Source: Desulfobulbus sp. Tol-SR
GTDB taxonomy: Bacteria; Desulfobacterota; Desulfobulbia; Desulfobulbales; Desulfocapsaceae
NCBI GenBank assembly: GCA_000769715.1
Contig: JROS01000053.1
Coordinates: forward strand, 7,719 to 62,689
DNA length: 54,971 nucleotides
Reading direction: 5' to 3'
Positions 9,022 through 17,599 of this stretch are shown here, piece after piece. Each line of letters starts with the position of its first letter. Positions within the stretch are counted from its first letter, which is position 1. The notes under the pieces are model-generated. The model searched no databases, was not told where the DNA came from, and saw only the letters and a program-made list of their open reading frames with translations. A program made the translations under genes and the position numbers.

Positions 9022-10749
9022 ATGACAAACAAGGAAATTCTGCGCAGGATCTATGCGGTCATCCGGCCCTACCAGTCACGGCTCTTCATCGCCATGGTCG
9101 GGATGATCTTCGTCGCCGCCCTGACCGGGGCCCAGGCCTATCTGGTCAAGGATCTGCTCGACAAGATCTTCATGGAAAAGAACGTCTTTTTCCTCAACGT
9201 CCTGCCGCTGGTCATCGTCCTGATCTTCCTCCTCAAGAGCCTCTGCTACTATGCCTACTACTTTCTCCTCGAAAAGGTCGGCCAGTCGGTGATCCGCGAC
9301 CTGCGGGTCCAGGTGTTCGAGCACATCCACCGCCAGCCGCTGTCGTTCTTCCATTACATGCCGACCGGGACCCTGATCTCGCGCATCATCTCCGACATCA
9401 CCCTGATGCAGCAGGCGGTCTCCAACGCCCTGGTCGGCACCCTGCGCGACTTCTTCCAGGTGATCGTCCTCCTCGGCGTCGTCTTCTACATGAACTGGAA
9501 GCTGGCGATGTTCTCCTTCATCATCCTGCCGATCGCCGCCTACCCGATCGTCAAGTTCGGCCGGATCTTCCGCAGTCTGAGCACCAGGACCCAGGAGGAG
9601 ACCGCCCATGTCACCAACATCCTCTACGAGACCATCACCGGCAACCGCATCGTCAAGGCCTTCGGCCGCGAACAGTACGAGGGCCGGCGCTTCCGCGACC
9701 GGATCGGCACCCTGTTCGCCGTCATCATCCAGGACGCCCGCTTCCGCAGCATGCAGCACCCGCTGATGGAGTTCATCGGCGGCGTCGCCATCGCCCTGAT
9801 CATCTGGTTCGGCGGCAACGAGGTCATCCACGGCGGCGCCACCCCCGGCACCTTTTTCGCCTTCCTCACCGCCCTGATCTCGGCCTACGAGCCGGTCAAG
9901 GGGGTCAGTCGGATCAACTCCACCATCCAGCAGGGCATGGCTGCCGCCACCCGGGTCTTCGCCCTGCTCGACATCGAGCCGGCGATCGCCGACCGGCCGG
10001 GGGCGACGATCCTGCCGCCGTTCAAAAAGACGATCGAGTTCAACAACGTCACCTTCAGCTACGACAACGAGGGACCGGTCCTCACCGGTATCAACCTGGT
10101 CGTTCCGGCCGGCCAGGCCCTGGCCATCGTCGGCCCGAGCGGCGGCGGCAAGACGACCCTGACCAACCTGATCCCCCGCTTCCTCGACCTCAGGCAGGGG
10201 GCGATCCTGATCGACGGCGTCGACATCCGCGATGTCACCCTCCAGTCGCTCCGGGGCCAGATCGCGATGGTCACCCAGCAGACGATCCTCTTCAACGACA
10301 CCGTCCGCAACAACATCGCCTACGGCGATCTTGACTGCAGCGAGGAGGAACTGATCCGGGCGGCGACGGCGGCCCATGCCCTCGACTTCATCACCAACCT
10401 GCCGCAGGGGTTCGACACGGTCATCGGCGAGGGCGGCGCCCGCCTCTCCGGCGGCGAACGCCAGCGGGTATCGATCGCCCGGGCGATCCTCAAGAACGCC
10501 CCGATCCTGATCCTCGACGAGGCGACCTCGGCCCTCGACACCGAATCGGAACGGGAGGTCCAGAAGGCCCTCGAAAACCTGATGAAGGACAAGACCACCT
10601 TCGTCATCGCCCATCGCCTGTCGACCATCATCAATGCCGACCGGATCATCGTCATCAAGGACGGCGCCATCGTCGAGGAGGGCACCCACGACCAGCTGCT
10701 GGCCCTCGGCCGGGAATATGAACAACTCTACAACCTGCAGTACCGGTAG
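9022..10749 (+). CDS. msbA: Lipid A export ATP-binding/permease protein MsbA
   Basis: 575 aa from the ATG at 9022. The frame is open further upstream but that part has no family similarity. Six N-terminal membrane helices (residues ~20-300) include the typical FFHYMPTGTLISRIISD and YETITGNRIVKAFGRE segments. The ATPase domain has Walker A GPSGGGKTT, Q-loop MVTQQTILFNDTV, signature LSGGERQRVSIA, Walker B ILILDEATSALD and H-loop IAHRLST. MsbA flips core-lipid A across the inner membrane as a homodimer. It is followed 24 bp later by the O-antigen ligase gene on the same strand, consistent with an LPS export unit. Confidence 0.95.
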   Translation: MTNKEILRRIYAVIRPYQSRLFIAMVGMIFVAALTGAQAYLVKDLLDKIFMEKNVFFLNVLPLVIVLIFLLKSLCYYAYYFLLEKVGQSVIRDLRVQVFEHIHRQPLSFFHYMPTGTLISRIISDITLMQQAVSNALVGTLRDFFQVIVLLGVVFYMNWKLAMFSFIILPIAAYPIVKFGRIFRSLSTRTQEETAHVTNILYETITGNRIVKAFGREQYEGRRFRDRIGTLFAVIIQDARFRSMQHPLMEFIGGVAIALIIWFGGNEVIHGGATPGTFFAFLTALISAYEPVKGVSRINSTIQQGMAAATRVFALLDIEPAIADRPGATILPPFKKTIEFNNVTFSYDNEGPVLTGINLVVPAGQALAIVGPSGGGKTTLTNLIPRFLDLRQGAILIDGVDIRDVTLQSLRGQIAMVTQQTILFNDTVRNNIAYGDLDCSEEELIRAATAAHALDFITNLPQGFDTVIGEGGARLSGGERQRVSIARAILKNAPILILDEATSALDTESEREVQKALENLMKDKTTFVIAHRLSTIINADRIIVIKDGAIVEEGTHDQLLALGREYEQLYNLQYR

Positions 10750-10773
10750 GACGGCGCGGAGGAAGGCCGGCAG

Positions 10774-11958
10774 ATGACGCCCAAGCGAATACAGGCCGTA
10801 TGCCTCAGGTGGGGCGGGTTCGCCGTCATCGCCACCTGCTTCTGGATCCCGCTCTCGACCTCACTGATGGATCTGTGCTCGGCCCTTGTCGTCCTTCTCT
10901 GGCTTGGCTCGGGCCGGGCGACGGTCGCGCTGCGCCTGCTGCGCCAGCATCCGGCTGCCGCGCTCGCCGCCCTGCTGTTTCTGTATTTCCTCGTCGCCGT
11001 CAGCTATTCCCCGGCCTCTGCGGGCGAGGCCTTCCCGGTCCTGATGAAATACCGGGAACTGCTCCTGCTGCCGCTGGTGCTGTCGCTGGCCTTCGACGAC
11101 CAGGCGCTCATCCGGCGGGCGGAGAACGGGTTTGTCGCCGGGGCCGTGGTCCTGATGCTGGTCTCCTACGCCATGGGCCTGGCTCTCATCCCGGCCGCCA
11201 AGTACGGCAACTCGCTGCTCTTCCACATCACCCACAGCTTCTTCATGGCCCTGCTGGCCTTCTGGGCCCTGCAACGGGCGATCGACCGGCCGCGGCAGCG
11301 CCTCCCCTGGGCGGTCGTCTTCCTCCTGGCCACCGCCAACATCATCTTCATCGCCCCGGGCCGCACCGGGATGTTCACCTATGCGGTGCTGATGGGGTTC
11401 GCCACGCTGCAGCGTCTCGACCTGAGGAAGAGAATCGCCGGCTGCCTGGTCTTTATCCTGCTGCTCCCGGCTGGTTTCATGATCTCGACCAACATCTCGT
11501 CGCGCGTGCAGCAGGCGCTGCAGGACATCATCCATTACGAGCCGGGGACCTCCCGTTCGTCCCTGGGGATGCGGCTGGACTGGTGGGGCAACAGCATCGA
11601 CCTGATCAGGGAACGACCGGTGTTCGGGCACGGTACCGGCTCGTTCGCCGTCCGGCAGCAGCAGTTGATCGCCGGCGGCGACACCATGCCGAGCGACAAC
11701 CCCCACAACGAGTACCTGTTCATCGGCGTCCAGCTGGGGTTGACCGGGCTGGCCCTCTTCCTCGCCCTGCTCGCCAGCCAGTGGATCGCCGCCGCCGGCC
11801 TCAACCGCCACAGCCGGTTCCTGCTGCAGGGCATCGTCCTGACGATGGCGACCGGCTGCCTGATGAACTCCTTTCTCTTCGATTCCCACCAGGGCCATTT
11901 CTACGCCTTCCTCTCGGCCCTGCTCCTGGCTTCCCCGCCTCAGCACCCGGCTCAGTGA
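10774..11958 (+). CDS. O-antigen ligase family protein (WaaL-like)
   Basis: 394 aa and strongly hydrophobic, with about ten to eleven predicted membrane segments. The Wzy_C/WaaL features are visible: an arginine-bearing loop after APGRTGMFTYAVLMG, then the large periplasmic loop with RPVFGHGTGSFAV and the diagnostic SDNPHNEYLFIGVQLGLTGL. These enzymes join O-polysaccharide from undecaprenyl diphosphate to lipid A-core on the periplasmic face. The start lies 24 bp after msbA, with GGAGG about a dozen bases upstream. The 3' end overlaps the convergent glycosyltransferase by 7 bp. A Wzy polymerase is an alternative, but the msbA linkage favours the ligase. Confidence 0.85.
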   Translation: MTPKRIQAVCLRWGGFAVIATCFWIPLSTSLMDLCSALVVLLWLGSGRATVALRLLRQHPAAALAALLFLYFLVAVSYSPASAGEAFPVLMKYRELLLLPLVLSLAFDDQALIRRAENGFVAGAVVLMLVSYAMGLALIPAAKYGNSLLFHITHSFFMALLAFWALQRAIDRPRQRLPWAVVFLLATANIIFIAPGRTGMFTYAVLMGFATLQRLDLRKRIAGCLVFILLLPAGFMISTNISSRVQQALQDIIHYEPGTSRSSLGMRLDWWGNSIDLIRERPVFGHGTGSFAVRQQQLIAGGDTMPSDNPHNEYLFIGVQLGLTGLALFLALLASQWIAAAGLNRHSRFLLQGIVLTMATGCLMNSFLFDSHQGHFYAFLSALLLASPPQHPAQ

Positions 11959-13022
11959 TTTCTGTGCTCCAGGATATGGCGGTAATAGGCACAGTATTGC
12001 TCGACAATCAACGGTAAGGAGAAATCAGCCCTTCGACGATCGGCAATCACCGCGAAGATGTCCCGGTAGCGATCGTAGTCGGCATGGACCTCGGTGATCC
12101 TCGCCGCCAGCCTGTCCTGCTCGACCTGCAGCATCGCCGGCAGGACCTCCGGCACCGCCCCGACCGGGGTGGCGATCAGCATGTCGGCACAGTACAACGC
12201 CTCGATCATGACCTTCGGTCCACCCTCCTGATGCGAGGAGATGACCACGAGGTGGGCCCTTTTCATCCACCGGGGGATGTCGTCATGGAACCCCTCGAGG
12301 CTCACCTTGCCGTCCAGCCTCCTGGCCTGGATCTGTTGCTCCAGATGCCGCCGCTCCGGCCCTTCGCCGACGATCCGCAGCCGGAATTCGAAGGGCAGAC
12401 GGGCCACCTGGTCGATCAGGACATCGAATCCCTTGATCCGGTCAAGGCGGCCGACCGCGAGAATGGTGAAGATCGTATCCTTCTCCGTTGAACCGCAGTC
12501 CTCGACGGTGACTCCGTTGTGGATGACCCGGACCTCCGCCCCCGGGCGAGGCAGGACCGAGGCCGCAGCCTTCTCCGACACCGCGCTGACCCAGCGGAGA
12601 TGATTGAAGATCCGCCCCTTTCGGTCGTTGTGCTTGGTGCCGAGGTGGCAATAGCCGAGCAGGCGGTTGACCCGGGCGACCAGGGTCGTTCCCTTGGCGG
12701 CATGGGTGTGGATGATGTCGGGGGCGATTGTCTTCAGCCGGGAATACAGTTCGATATGGAGGAAGGGGTTGTTGCTCGTCGGGTGAGAGCGGAGCGTGAC
12801 CTGCCGCACCCGCGGCGAAAACCGCCCCTGGATGACGGCATCGCGCAGCAGCAGGACGATCACCTCGTGCCGTTCGGCCAGGGCGTTGGAGAGTTCGATC
12901 AGCACCTGTTCAGCCCCGCCATATCCCTCCGAGGCCATGAACTGTACGACCCGCATCCGCTTGTCGTCGCCGGCTTCGCCCGACAGGGCCGGCCGGCCGG
13001 GGACCTGCCGCCGCCGCTTCAT
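11952..13022 (-). CDS. Glycosyltransferase family 4 (GT-B), probable LPS core/surface sugar transferase
   Basis: Up to 356 aa. The GT4 fold begins at MRVVQFMASEGYGGAEQVL, with the glycine loop for the donor sugar. The C-terminal Rossmann domain has ILAVGRLDRIKGFDVLIDQV, LRIVGEGPERRHLE, VSLEGFHDDIPRWM and the donor-binding SSHQEGGPKVMIEAL, giving the EX7E-like region. The ATG at 13022 overlaps the histidine-kinase stop as ATGA, which supports coupling. The family core, however, starts at an ATG at 12956, so the 22 basic residues before it may not be translated. Acceptor and donor are unknown; the neighbouring ligase suggests LPS core. Confidence 0.88.
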   Translation of the reverse strand: MKRRRQVPGRPALSGEAGDDKRMRVVQFMASEGYGGAEQVLIELSNALAERHEVIVLLLRDAVIQGRFSPRVRQVTLRSHPTSNNPFLHIELYSRLKTIAPDIIHTHAAKGTTLVARVNRLLGYCHLGTKHNDRKGRIFNHLRWVSAVSEKAAASVLPRPGAEVRVIHNGVTVEDCGSTEKDTIFTILAVGRLDRIKGFDVLIDQVARLPFEFRLRIVGEGPERRHLEQQIQARRLDGKVSLEGFHDDIPRWMKRAHLVVISSHQEGGPKVMIEALYCADMLIATPVGAVPEVLPAMLQVEQDRLAARITEVHADYDRYRDIFAVIADRRRADFSLPLIVEQYCAYYRHILEHRNH

Positions 13023-14854
13023 CCCTGCCAGGCCGGCAGCGCCACGACCACCGTCGTCCCCTGGCCGGGGGTGCTGCTGATGTCGATGCGGCCGCCGTGC
13101 TCCTCGATGATCTTGACCGACATCGCCAGGCCGAGACCGGTGCCGCCGCTCTTGGTCGTCACATAGGGATCGAAGACCTTCGGCAGCAGTGCCGCCTCGA
13201 TGCCGCAGCCGCTGTCCTCGATCCGGCAGAGCAGCTGGGCCGGTTCGCGGACGGTGGCGACCCGCAGGGTGCCGCCGCTGTTCATCGCCTGGATGGCGTT
13301 GAGCAGCAGATTGAGAAAGACCTGGCTCAGCTTGTCCTGATCGGCATGGACCAGATCCGGCTGCGGACTGTACTCGGTCACGATCGCGATCCCGGCCGCA
13401 TCGGCATCGACCTTAAGCAGCGATATCGCCTTATCGACGATCTCGTTGAGCGAGACCTTTTCCTTCTCCAGGCGATCGGGCCGGGCATAATCCAGCAGCT
13501 CGCCGATGCTGCGGTTGAGCCGTTCCACCTCGCGGACCAGGATATCGGCGACCTCGCGATCGGATGAGCTGTCGGTGAATTTCGATTTCAGCAGCAGCGC
13601 CAGGCCCTTGATCGAGCTGAGCGGGTTCCGCAGTTCATGGGCCACCCCGGCGGCCATCTCCCCGAGCGCCGCCAGCCGCTCGTTGCGCTTCAATTCCTCT
13701 TCGAGCTGCTTGACCTCGCTGACATCCTGCATCAGCAGCATCGTCCCGGCGTGCCGCTGCTCGCCGTCGATCACCGCCAGGGCGGCAAGGACCAGGGACC
13801 TGGACCGCCCCTCCCCTCTCTCCAATAGCAGGTCACGCCGCTGCGGCCGATCCGGCTCCGCCTCCGATTGGCCGATCAGGACTGCCAGCGGCGGCGGCAG
13901 GACGTCACCCGGCCGTTTGCCGACCAGCTGTTTCTCGGTCTTTTCGATGAGTTCCTCCGCCGTCCGATTGCAGAGCCGGATCCGGCCCTCGCTATCGGTG
14001 GCGACCAGGCCGATCGGCAACGATGAGACCAGGAGATCGTTGAAGGCCCGCATCCGCCGCAGACTCAGCTGGCTCCCCTTGTACCCCTGCAGGGTGAACA
14101 GCGACAGCCCGCCGCCGGCGCCGACCAGCAGCAGGACGACGGAAAGTATGACGATCTGCAGTAGTTGCCGTTTGACGGCGGCGTTGTACTGGTCGATCTC
14201 CAATTCGACCAGCAGGACGTATCTCGCCGCCTGCACCTGCTCCGCCACCTCCCGCCACCTCCGGAACCCCTGCTGCATCTGCAGCATGTGCTCCCGCATC
14301 CCGCCGTTGCCGCGCCCCATCCGCATCATCGGCGGGTGGCCGTCGCCGGCCGGCCCGCGCGGCCCGAGCGGGGCATAGTAGGCGGCTATCTGAAATACTT
14401 CGCTGTCCCCCCTGGCCTCGCGACCGATCCGGTAGATGACGTTGCCGATCTCCTCCTGTTGCAGCGTCCCGAAGAAGGAATCGGTCTCCTTTTCGACCCT
14501 GCCGCCGATCTTTTCCCGGTCCGAACTGACCAGGATCTCGCCGTCCCGGTTGACCAGCATCGCCAGATGAATGTCCGGCTGCTCGGTGGCATGGTCGAGG
14601 GTCTGCTGCACCTGTTCCATCCACTGCAGCTCCATGCCGGCAGGACTGTCGGGAGCGGTGCGGAATCGGGTACGCGGACCGGCGTTGATGAAGCGGATGA
14701 TGGTGATCCCCTTCTGCAGCAGGATCTCCATCATCAGCTGTTTTTCGCGATGGTAGTTGTTGACGGCGAAGACGGCGATGATGATGGCGAGGAGGGAACA
14801 GGCCGCGGCCAGAATCCACGGCGACACGTTGACCAGTCGGAATTTCATCGGCAT
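13019..14854 (-). CDS. PAS-domain sensor histidine kinase (ZraS-like), Met/His-rich sensor loop
   Basis: 611 aa. Membrane helix 1 (~12-31) and helix 2 (~231-255) enclose a ~200-residue extracytoplasmic domain with a dCache/PAS-like VNRDGEILVSSD. Within it, residues ~172-195 are dense in Met and His (HPPMMRMG and MREHMLQMQ). A cytoplasmic PAS (~265-385), HisKA with H406 in VAHELRNPLSSIKG and HATPase with N-box LNLLLNAIQAM, EDSGCGIE and GTGLGLAMSVKI follow. The architecture resembles ZraS/HydH metal-responsive kinases. The Met-rich patch suggests a soft-metal ligand such as Cu or Ag, which is inference. No intact response regulator is adjacent. It lies 4 bp after the upstream phosphorylase-like gene and overlaps the glycosyltransferase start. 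Confidence 0.9.
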   Translation of the reverse strand: MPMKFRLVNVSPWILAAACSLLAIIIAVFAVNNYHREKQLMMEILLQKGITIIRFINAGPRTRFRTAPDSPAGMELQWMEQVQQTLDHATEQPDIHLAMLVNRDGEILVSSDREKIGGRVEKETDSFFGTLQQEEIGNVIYRIGREARGDSEVFQIAAYYAPLGPRGPAGDGHPPMMRMGRGNGGMREHMLQMQQGFRRWREVAEQVQAARYVLLVELEIDQYNAAVKRQLLQIVILSVVLLLVGAGGGLSLFTLQGYKGSQLSLRRMRAFNDLLVSSLPIGLVATDSEGRIRLCNRTAEELIEKTEKQLVGKRPGDVLPPPLAVLIGQSEAEPDRPQRRDLLLERGEGRSRSLVLAALAVIDGEQRHAGTMLLMQDVSEVKQLEEELKRNERLAALGEMAAGVAHELRNPLSSIKGLALLLKSKFTDSSSDREVADILVREVERLNRSIGELLDYARPDRLEKEKVSLNEIVDKAISLLKVDADAAGIAIVTEYSPQPDLVHADQDKLSQVFLNLLLNAIQAMNSGGTLRVATVREPAQLLCRIEDSGCGIEAALLPKVFDPYVTTKSGGTGLGLAMSVKIIEEHGGRIDISSTPGQGTTVVVALPAWQG

Positions 14855-14858
14855 GAAC

Positions 14859-16547
14859 CTATTCCGGGTAATTGAGGATCTTCTGCAGGATGACCTTGGT
14901 GATCATGTAGGTCGGGACGATCCCCTCCTCCCCCATCGGCCCGGAGGCGAGGGTCTGGCCGCTCTGCAGCGGATTGTCGGAGGCATAATAGGCGTACCGG
15001 GTCTTCATGTCCATCGGGATATGGCCCTGGATGATGGCGGCGCTGATCGCCCGCTGGTAATGGCCGCCCTCCATCTCGAGCCCGACCGCCTTCCAGCTCG
15101 ACGAATGAAAGCGTTCGAGGACGTCGCGGTTCTGCAGCGAGGTGCCGAGGACGGTCACCATCGGGCCGCAGTAGACGTTGACGCCGGGGTCGAAATCGTC
15201 GACCGTCAGATCGTTGTTGACGATGTAGTTGTGCGGCGTCCCTTCCATCACATGCGCCGTGGCCAGCATGATGTCGCCCTTCTTGCCGGGCAGTATTCCG
15301 GCCTTGCCCATGACCGAGATCGATTCGATGCTGAAGGCAATGACCTTGTCCTGGATCTGGCACGGGCACAGCAGTTCGTCCATCAGCTCGAAGGCCTGGG
15401 TGCCGAAGGCGTAGTCCATCACCAGCAGCACCGGCTGCTGCTGCTTGATCAGCTCAAGGTTGAAGTGCAGGGATGGATGAAGGGTGGCGGCATCGATTCT
15501 GCTCGTGTCGATGATGTTGACGTCGATGTTCGAGCCCGAGGTATCCTTGTGGAAGATGTAGCCGAATTTCTCGGCGTATTCGCTGATCTTGCGGCCCTGG
15601 CTGCGGAGCTGCCCGACCATCTCGTAGAGGTCGGCGGGAACCGGCTCGCCCTGCGCCAGCAGCATGCCCGAACCGTAGAGGATGTTGCGGACGGAGTGCA
15701 TGTTGGCGCTGATGACGTGCACCGGCCGGTCCTGGAAGCCCAGATCGTACAATTTCTCCTTGATCGAACCGGCCCACAGGGAGGCATACTTGTGATGGCC
15801 GATCATTTCCTGCAGAGAGGGGGTGAAGTAGATGGTGAGTTCCTCCTTGGCCGAGGTCTGCTCTTCGATCATCCGCCTGCCGAGGGTGTGGATGATGTTG
15901 AACAGGCCGCTGTTGGCGTTGTGCAGGCGCCGGTTTGCATCGAGATAGTCGTAGGTGTTGCGGGTCTCCTTGTAGGTCCGGCCGAGGATGATCGACAGGT
16001 TCCACAGGGCCTGATCGAGTTCATCGTCCTTGAGCTCCGATTCCCGTTCGATGATCCGTTCGAGCTCGATCCATTCGGTGCTGGTGCCGTCGACCCGGTT
16101 GCTGATCTGCTGCAGAATCTTCTGCGATTCGATGGTGAGAAAGGTGATATGGGTCAGGATATCGTAGATCTCGCTCTGCCCATGGGTGATGACGAAGCAC
16201 ATCTCCTTTGCCGACACGGCATACGACACCCGGCGCCGTTTCAGGGGGATGATCTCCTCGAACGAGGTGTCCTGGAAATCTTCCTGGGCGGTGAGGATGA
16301 TCCGGTTGCACTTCTCTATCCCCCGGGGCATCCGGTCGATCACATACTCCAGCCCCTTGAGCTCGACGATCCTCGGGTCGGCCATCGAGCCGTAGATCTC
16401 GGGGCTGAACATCTTCAGGGCCTCGGCCAGTTTCTCGCCGGCCTTGCCCGACGGCTTGTAGGAGCCTTGCAAGGTGAGGGCGTCGGCCAGGATCTTGAAG
16501 GTGCGGATGGCGTTTCTCGCCTTCTGCGATTTCGACAATTCCTGCAT
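14859..16547 (-). CDS. Conserved protein with nucleoside-phosphorylase-like C-terminal half (DUF6909-like)
   Basis: 562 aa from the ATG at 16547, which has GGAAG eight bases upstream; a GTG at 16607 lacks a good site. The N-terminal ~280 residues are mostly helical with no motif I know. The C-terminal half carries a phosphorylase/nucleosidase-like pattern: IAFSIESISVMGKAG and GDIMLATAHVMEG, then KAVGLEMEGGHYQRAI, resembling the DMEG-type ribose-binding strand of MTA/SAH nucleosidases and purine nucleoside phosphorylases. I recall similar proteins annotated as DUF6909 in Desulfobacterota, but cannot confirm it here. The substrate is unknown. It is the upstream partner of the histidine kinase (4-bp gap), so a signalling or sensing link is possible. 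Confidence 0.75.
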   Translation of the reverse strand: MQELSKSQKARNAIRTFKILADALTLQGSYKPSGKAGEKLAEALKMFSPEIYGSMADPRIVELKGLEYVIDRMPRGIEKCNRIILTAQEDFQDTSFEEIIPLKRRRVSYAVSAKEMCFVITHGQSEIYDILTHITFLTIESQKILQQISNRVDGTSTEWIELERIIERESELKDDELDQALWNLSIILGRTYKETRNTYDYLDANRRLHNANSGLFNIIHTLGRRMIEEQTSAKEELTIYFTPSLQEMIGHHKYASLWAGSIKEKLYDLGFQDRPVHVISANMHSVRNILYGSGMLLAQGEPVPADLYEMVGQLRSQGRKISEYAEKFGYIFHKDTSGSNIDVNIIDTSRIDAATLHPSLHFNLELIKQQQPVLLVMDYAFGTQAFELMDELLCPCQIQDKVIAFSIESISVMGKAGILPGKKGDIMLATAHVMEGTPHNYIVNNDLTVDDFDPGVNVYCGPMVTVLGTSLQNRDVLERFHSSSWKAVGLEMEGGHYQRAISAAIIQGHIPMDMKTRYAYYASDNPLQSGQTLASGPMGEEGIVPTYMITKVILQKILNYPE

Positions 16548-17006
16548 GGTCTTTTCTTCCGACTGGACTTGAAAAATGAAGGGGCGGTTGAAATCAGGAT
16601 CCGGCACCAGATGAATGATTCATGGATTACGGCATGACAACCGGGACAATGGCCGTGGCATCTGCTGCTGCATTGTACCAGTTCACTGGAATTTTACTAA
16701 AAAATTATTTCAGGACAGACAGTGATGGCGCAGTGTTGAAGGATATGTTGTCATCTTCCGGAACAGGGGGAGGACCATGTCGTTTTCGACTTCGCCGGTT
16801 GTGTTTTTTCAGTATCGATCGAGGGTTTCAATCGCGGCAATAAGATCACCGTCCTGCAAAAGAAGAGAAAATCCACAGGGGATTCGTCGCATTCACCGCG
16901 CGCATCTCCCATCATTACGTTTTTAAATACAACGACAAGGCAACCGGCCGGCCTATGGCAGGTTGACGTCTGGAGGGTTGCCCAACCAAGCGGCCGGGAT
17001 CATGCG
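16548..17006. other. Intergenic stretch without a recognisable gene
   Basis: The part near 16548 is leader of the phosphorylase-like gene, and the candidate promoter sits at 16672-16700. The rest (about 16740-17000) has no frame with family similarity on either strand. Immediately before 17007 the plus-strand frame stays open but does not resemble the missing front half of a receiver domain. It looks like decayed sequence next to the response-regulator remnant. Confidence 0.6.
16672..16700 (-). promoter_or_regulatory. Candidate promoter with 12-bp palindrome in the spacer
   Basis: On the minus strand TTAGTA (16695-16700) and TACAAT (16672-16677) are 17 bp apart. The spacer next to the -10 box holds CCAGT-TC-ACTGG (16678-16689), a perfect inverted repeat. 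This lies 125 bp upstream of the phosphorylase-like gene. A repressor operator between -35 and -10 would fit. The -35 match is weak and the reading is by eye. Confidence 0.35.
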
Positions 17007-17261
17007 ATGATCGTCGATCTGCGCCTGCCCGGTATCGACGGCAATGAAACCATCGCGAGGGCGCATGGACTGCGGCCATCGATCCGTTTCTTCATTCACA
17101 CCGGCTCGATGGACTACCATATCCCGGCTTTGCTTCGCGAGATCGGGATTGATCAGGCTGCCGTCTTCCTCAAGCCCCTGCCCGACCTCAGGCTCCTGAC
17201 GAACGCCGTCCGCAGCGGCTGCAGTCGACAGCGGCCGCCCGAACAGGTCGGCGAATCCTGA
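17007..17261 (+). pseudogene. Response-regulator receiver domain remnant (N-terminal half missing)
   Basis: The 84 residues begin at the phospho-acceptor strand: MIVDLRLPGIDGNETIA matches the DLxLPGxDG motif with the Asp. It continues with the conserved Thr/Ser region (FFIHTGS) and Lys (FLKPLPD), i.e. beta3 to alpha5 of a receiver. The beta1-alpha2 part, including the acidic pair needed for Mg binding, is absent, and upstream codons do not restore it. No output domain follows. It is therefore probably a fragment of a lost regulator, perhaps one that paired with the nearby orphan kinase. A short functional protein is less likely. Confidence 0.6.
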
Positions 17262-17270
17262 GGCCCGGGT

Positions 17271-17525
17271 CTATTTCAGGGTTGCAGCAGAACAGCACAA
17301 TCCCTTGCGGGACAGGATTTCGACAATTTCCGCCGATGTCAGGCGGGAATCCCTGTTTTTCGCCACATACACCAGACAGTCCCTGCAGATATTGAAAGCG
17401 CAGGGGTCATGGGAACCGATGATTTCCCAGCACTCCACCGCCGGGTTGTCGTCCTTCGCAGGGCACCGGATATCCGGATCGCACTGCATTATCTGCCAGC
17501 ATCGCCACTCTGCAATAAGCGTCAT
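17271..17525 (-). CDS. Small Cys/Trp-motif protein (two-CW-like)
   Basis: 84 aa with eight cysteines arranged in CW-type repeats: RCWQIMQCDPDIRC, then VECWEIIGSHDPC and FNICRDCLVYV, followed by a helical tail (SAEIVEILSRKGLCC). The pattern resembles the small two-CW proteins of Desulfobacterota, thought to bind a metal or cluster. The function is not established. The ATG has GAAGGG five bases upstream, a good ribosome binding site. A hairpin (TCCCCC-ttgcac-GGGGGA, 17544-17561) lies in the leader. It follows engB by 74 bp on the same strand and may be in its operon. Confidence 0.7.
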   Translation of the reverse strand: MTLIAEWRCWQIMQCDPDIRCPAKDDNPAVECWEIIGSHDPCAFNICRDCLVYVAKNRDSRLTSAEIVEILSRKGLCCSAATLK

Positions 17526-17599
17526 TGTCGCCCTTCACAGTTATCCCCCTTGCACGGGGGACCATTGAAAAACCTTGTTGCGGGACTGTCATCGGATCC

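Noticed and set aside
14757..16637. 626-codon plus-strand frame opposite the phosphorylase-like gene
   Set aside because: The minus-strand frame has a good ribosome binding site, natural composition and family resemblance, while this one is an Asp/Gly-rich shadow.
16622..16843. 73-codon plus-strand frame in the spacer next to the phosphorylase-like gene
   Set aside because: No homology or ribosome binding site, and it overlaps the candidate promoter of the other strand.
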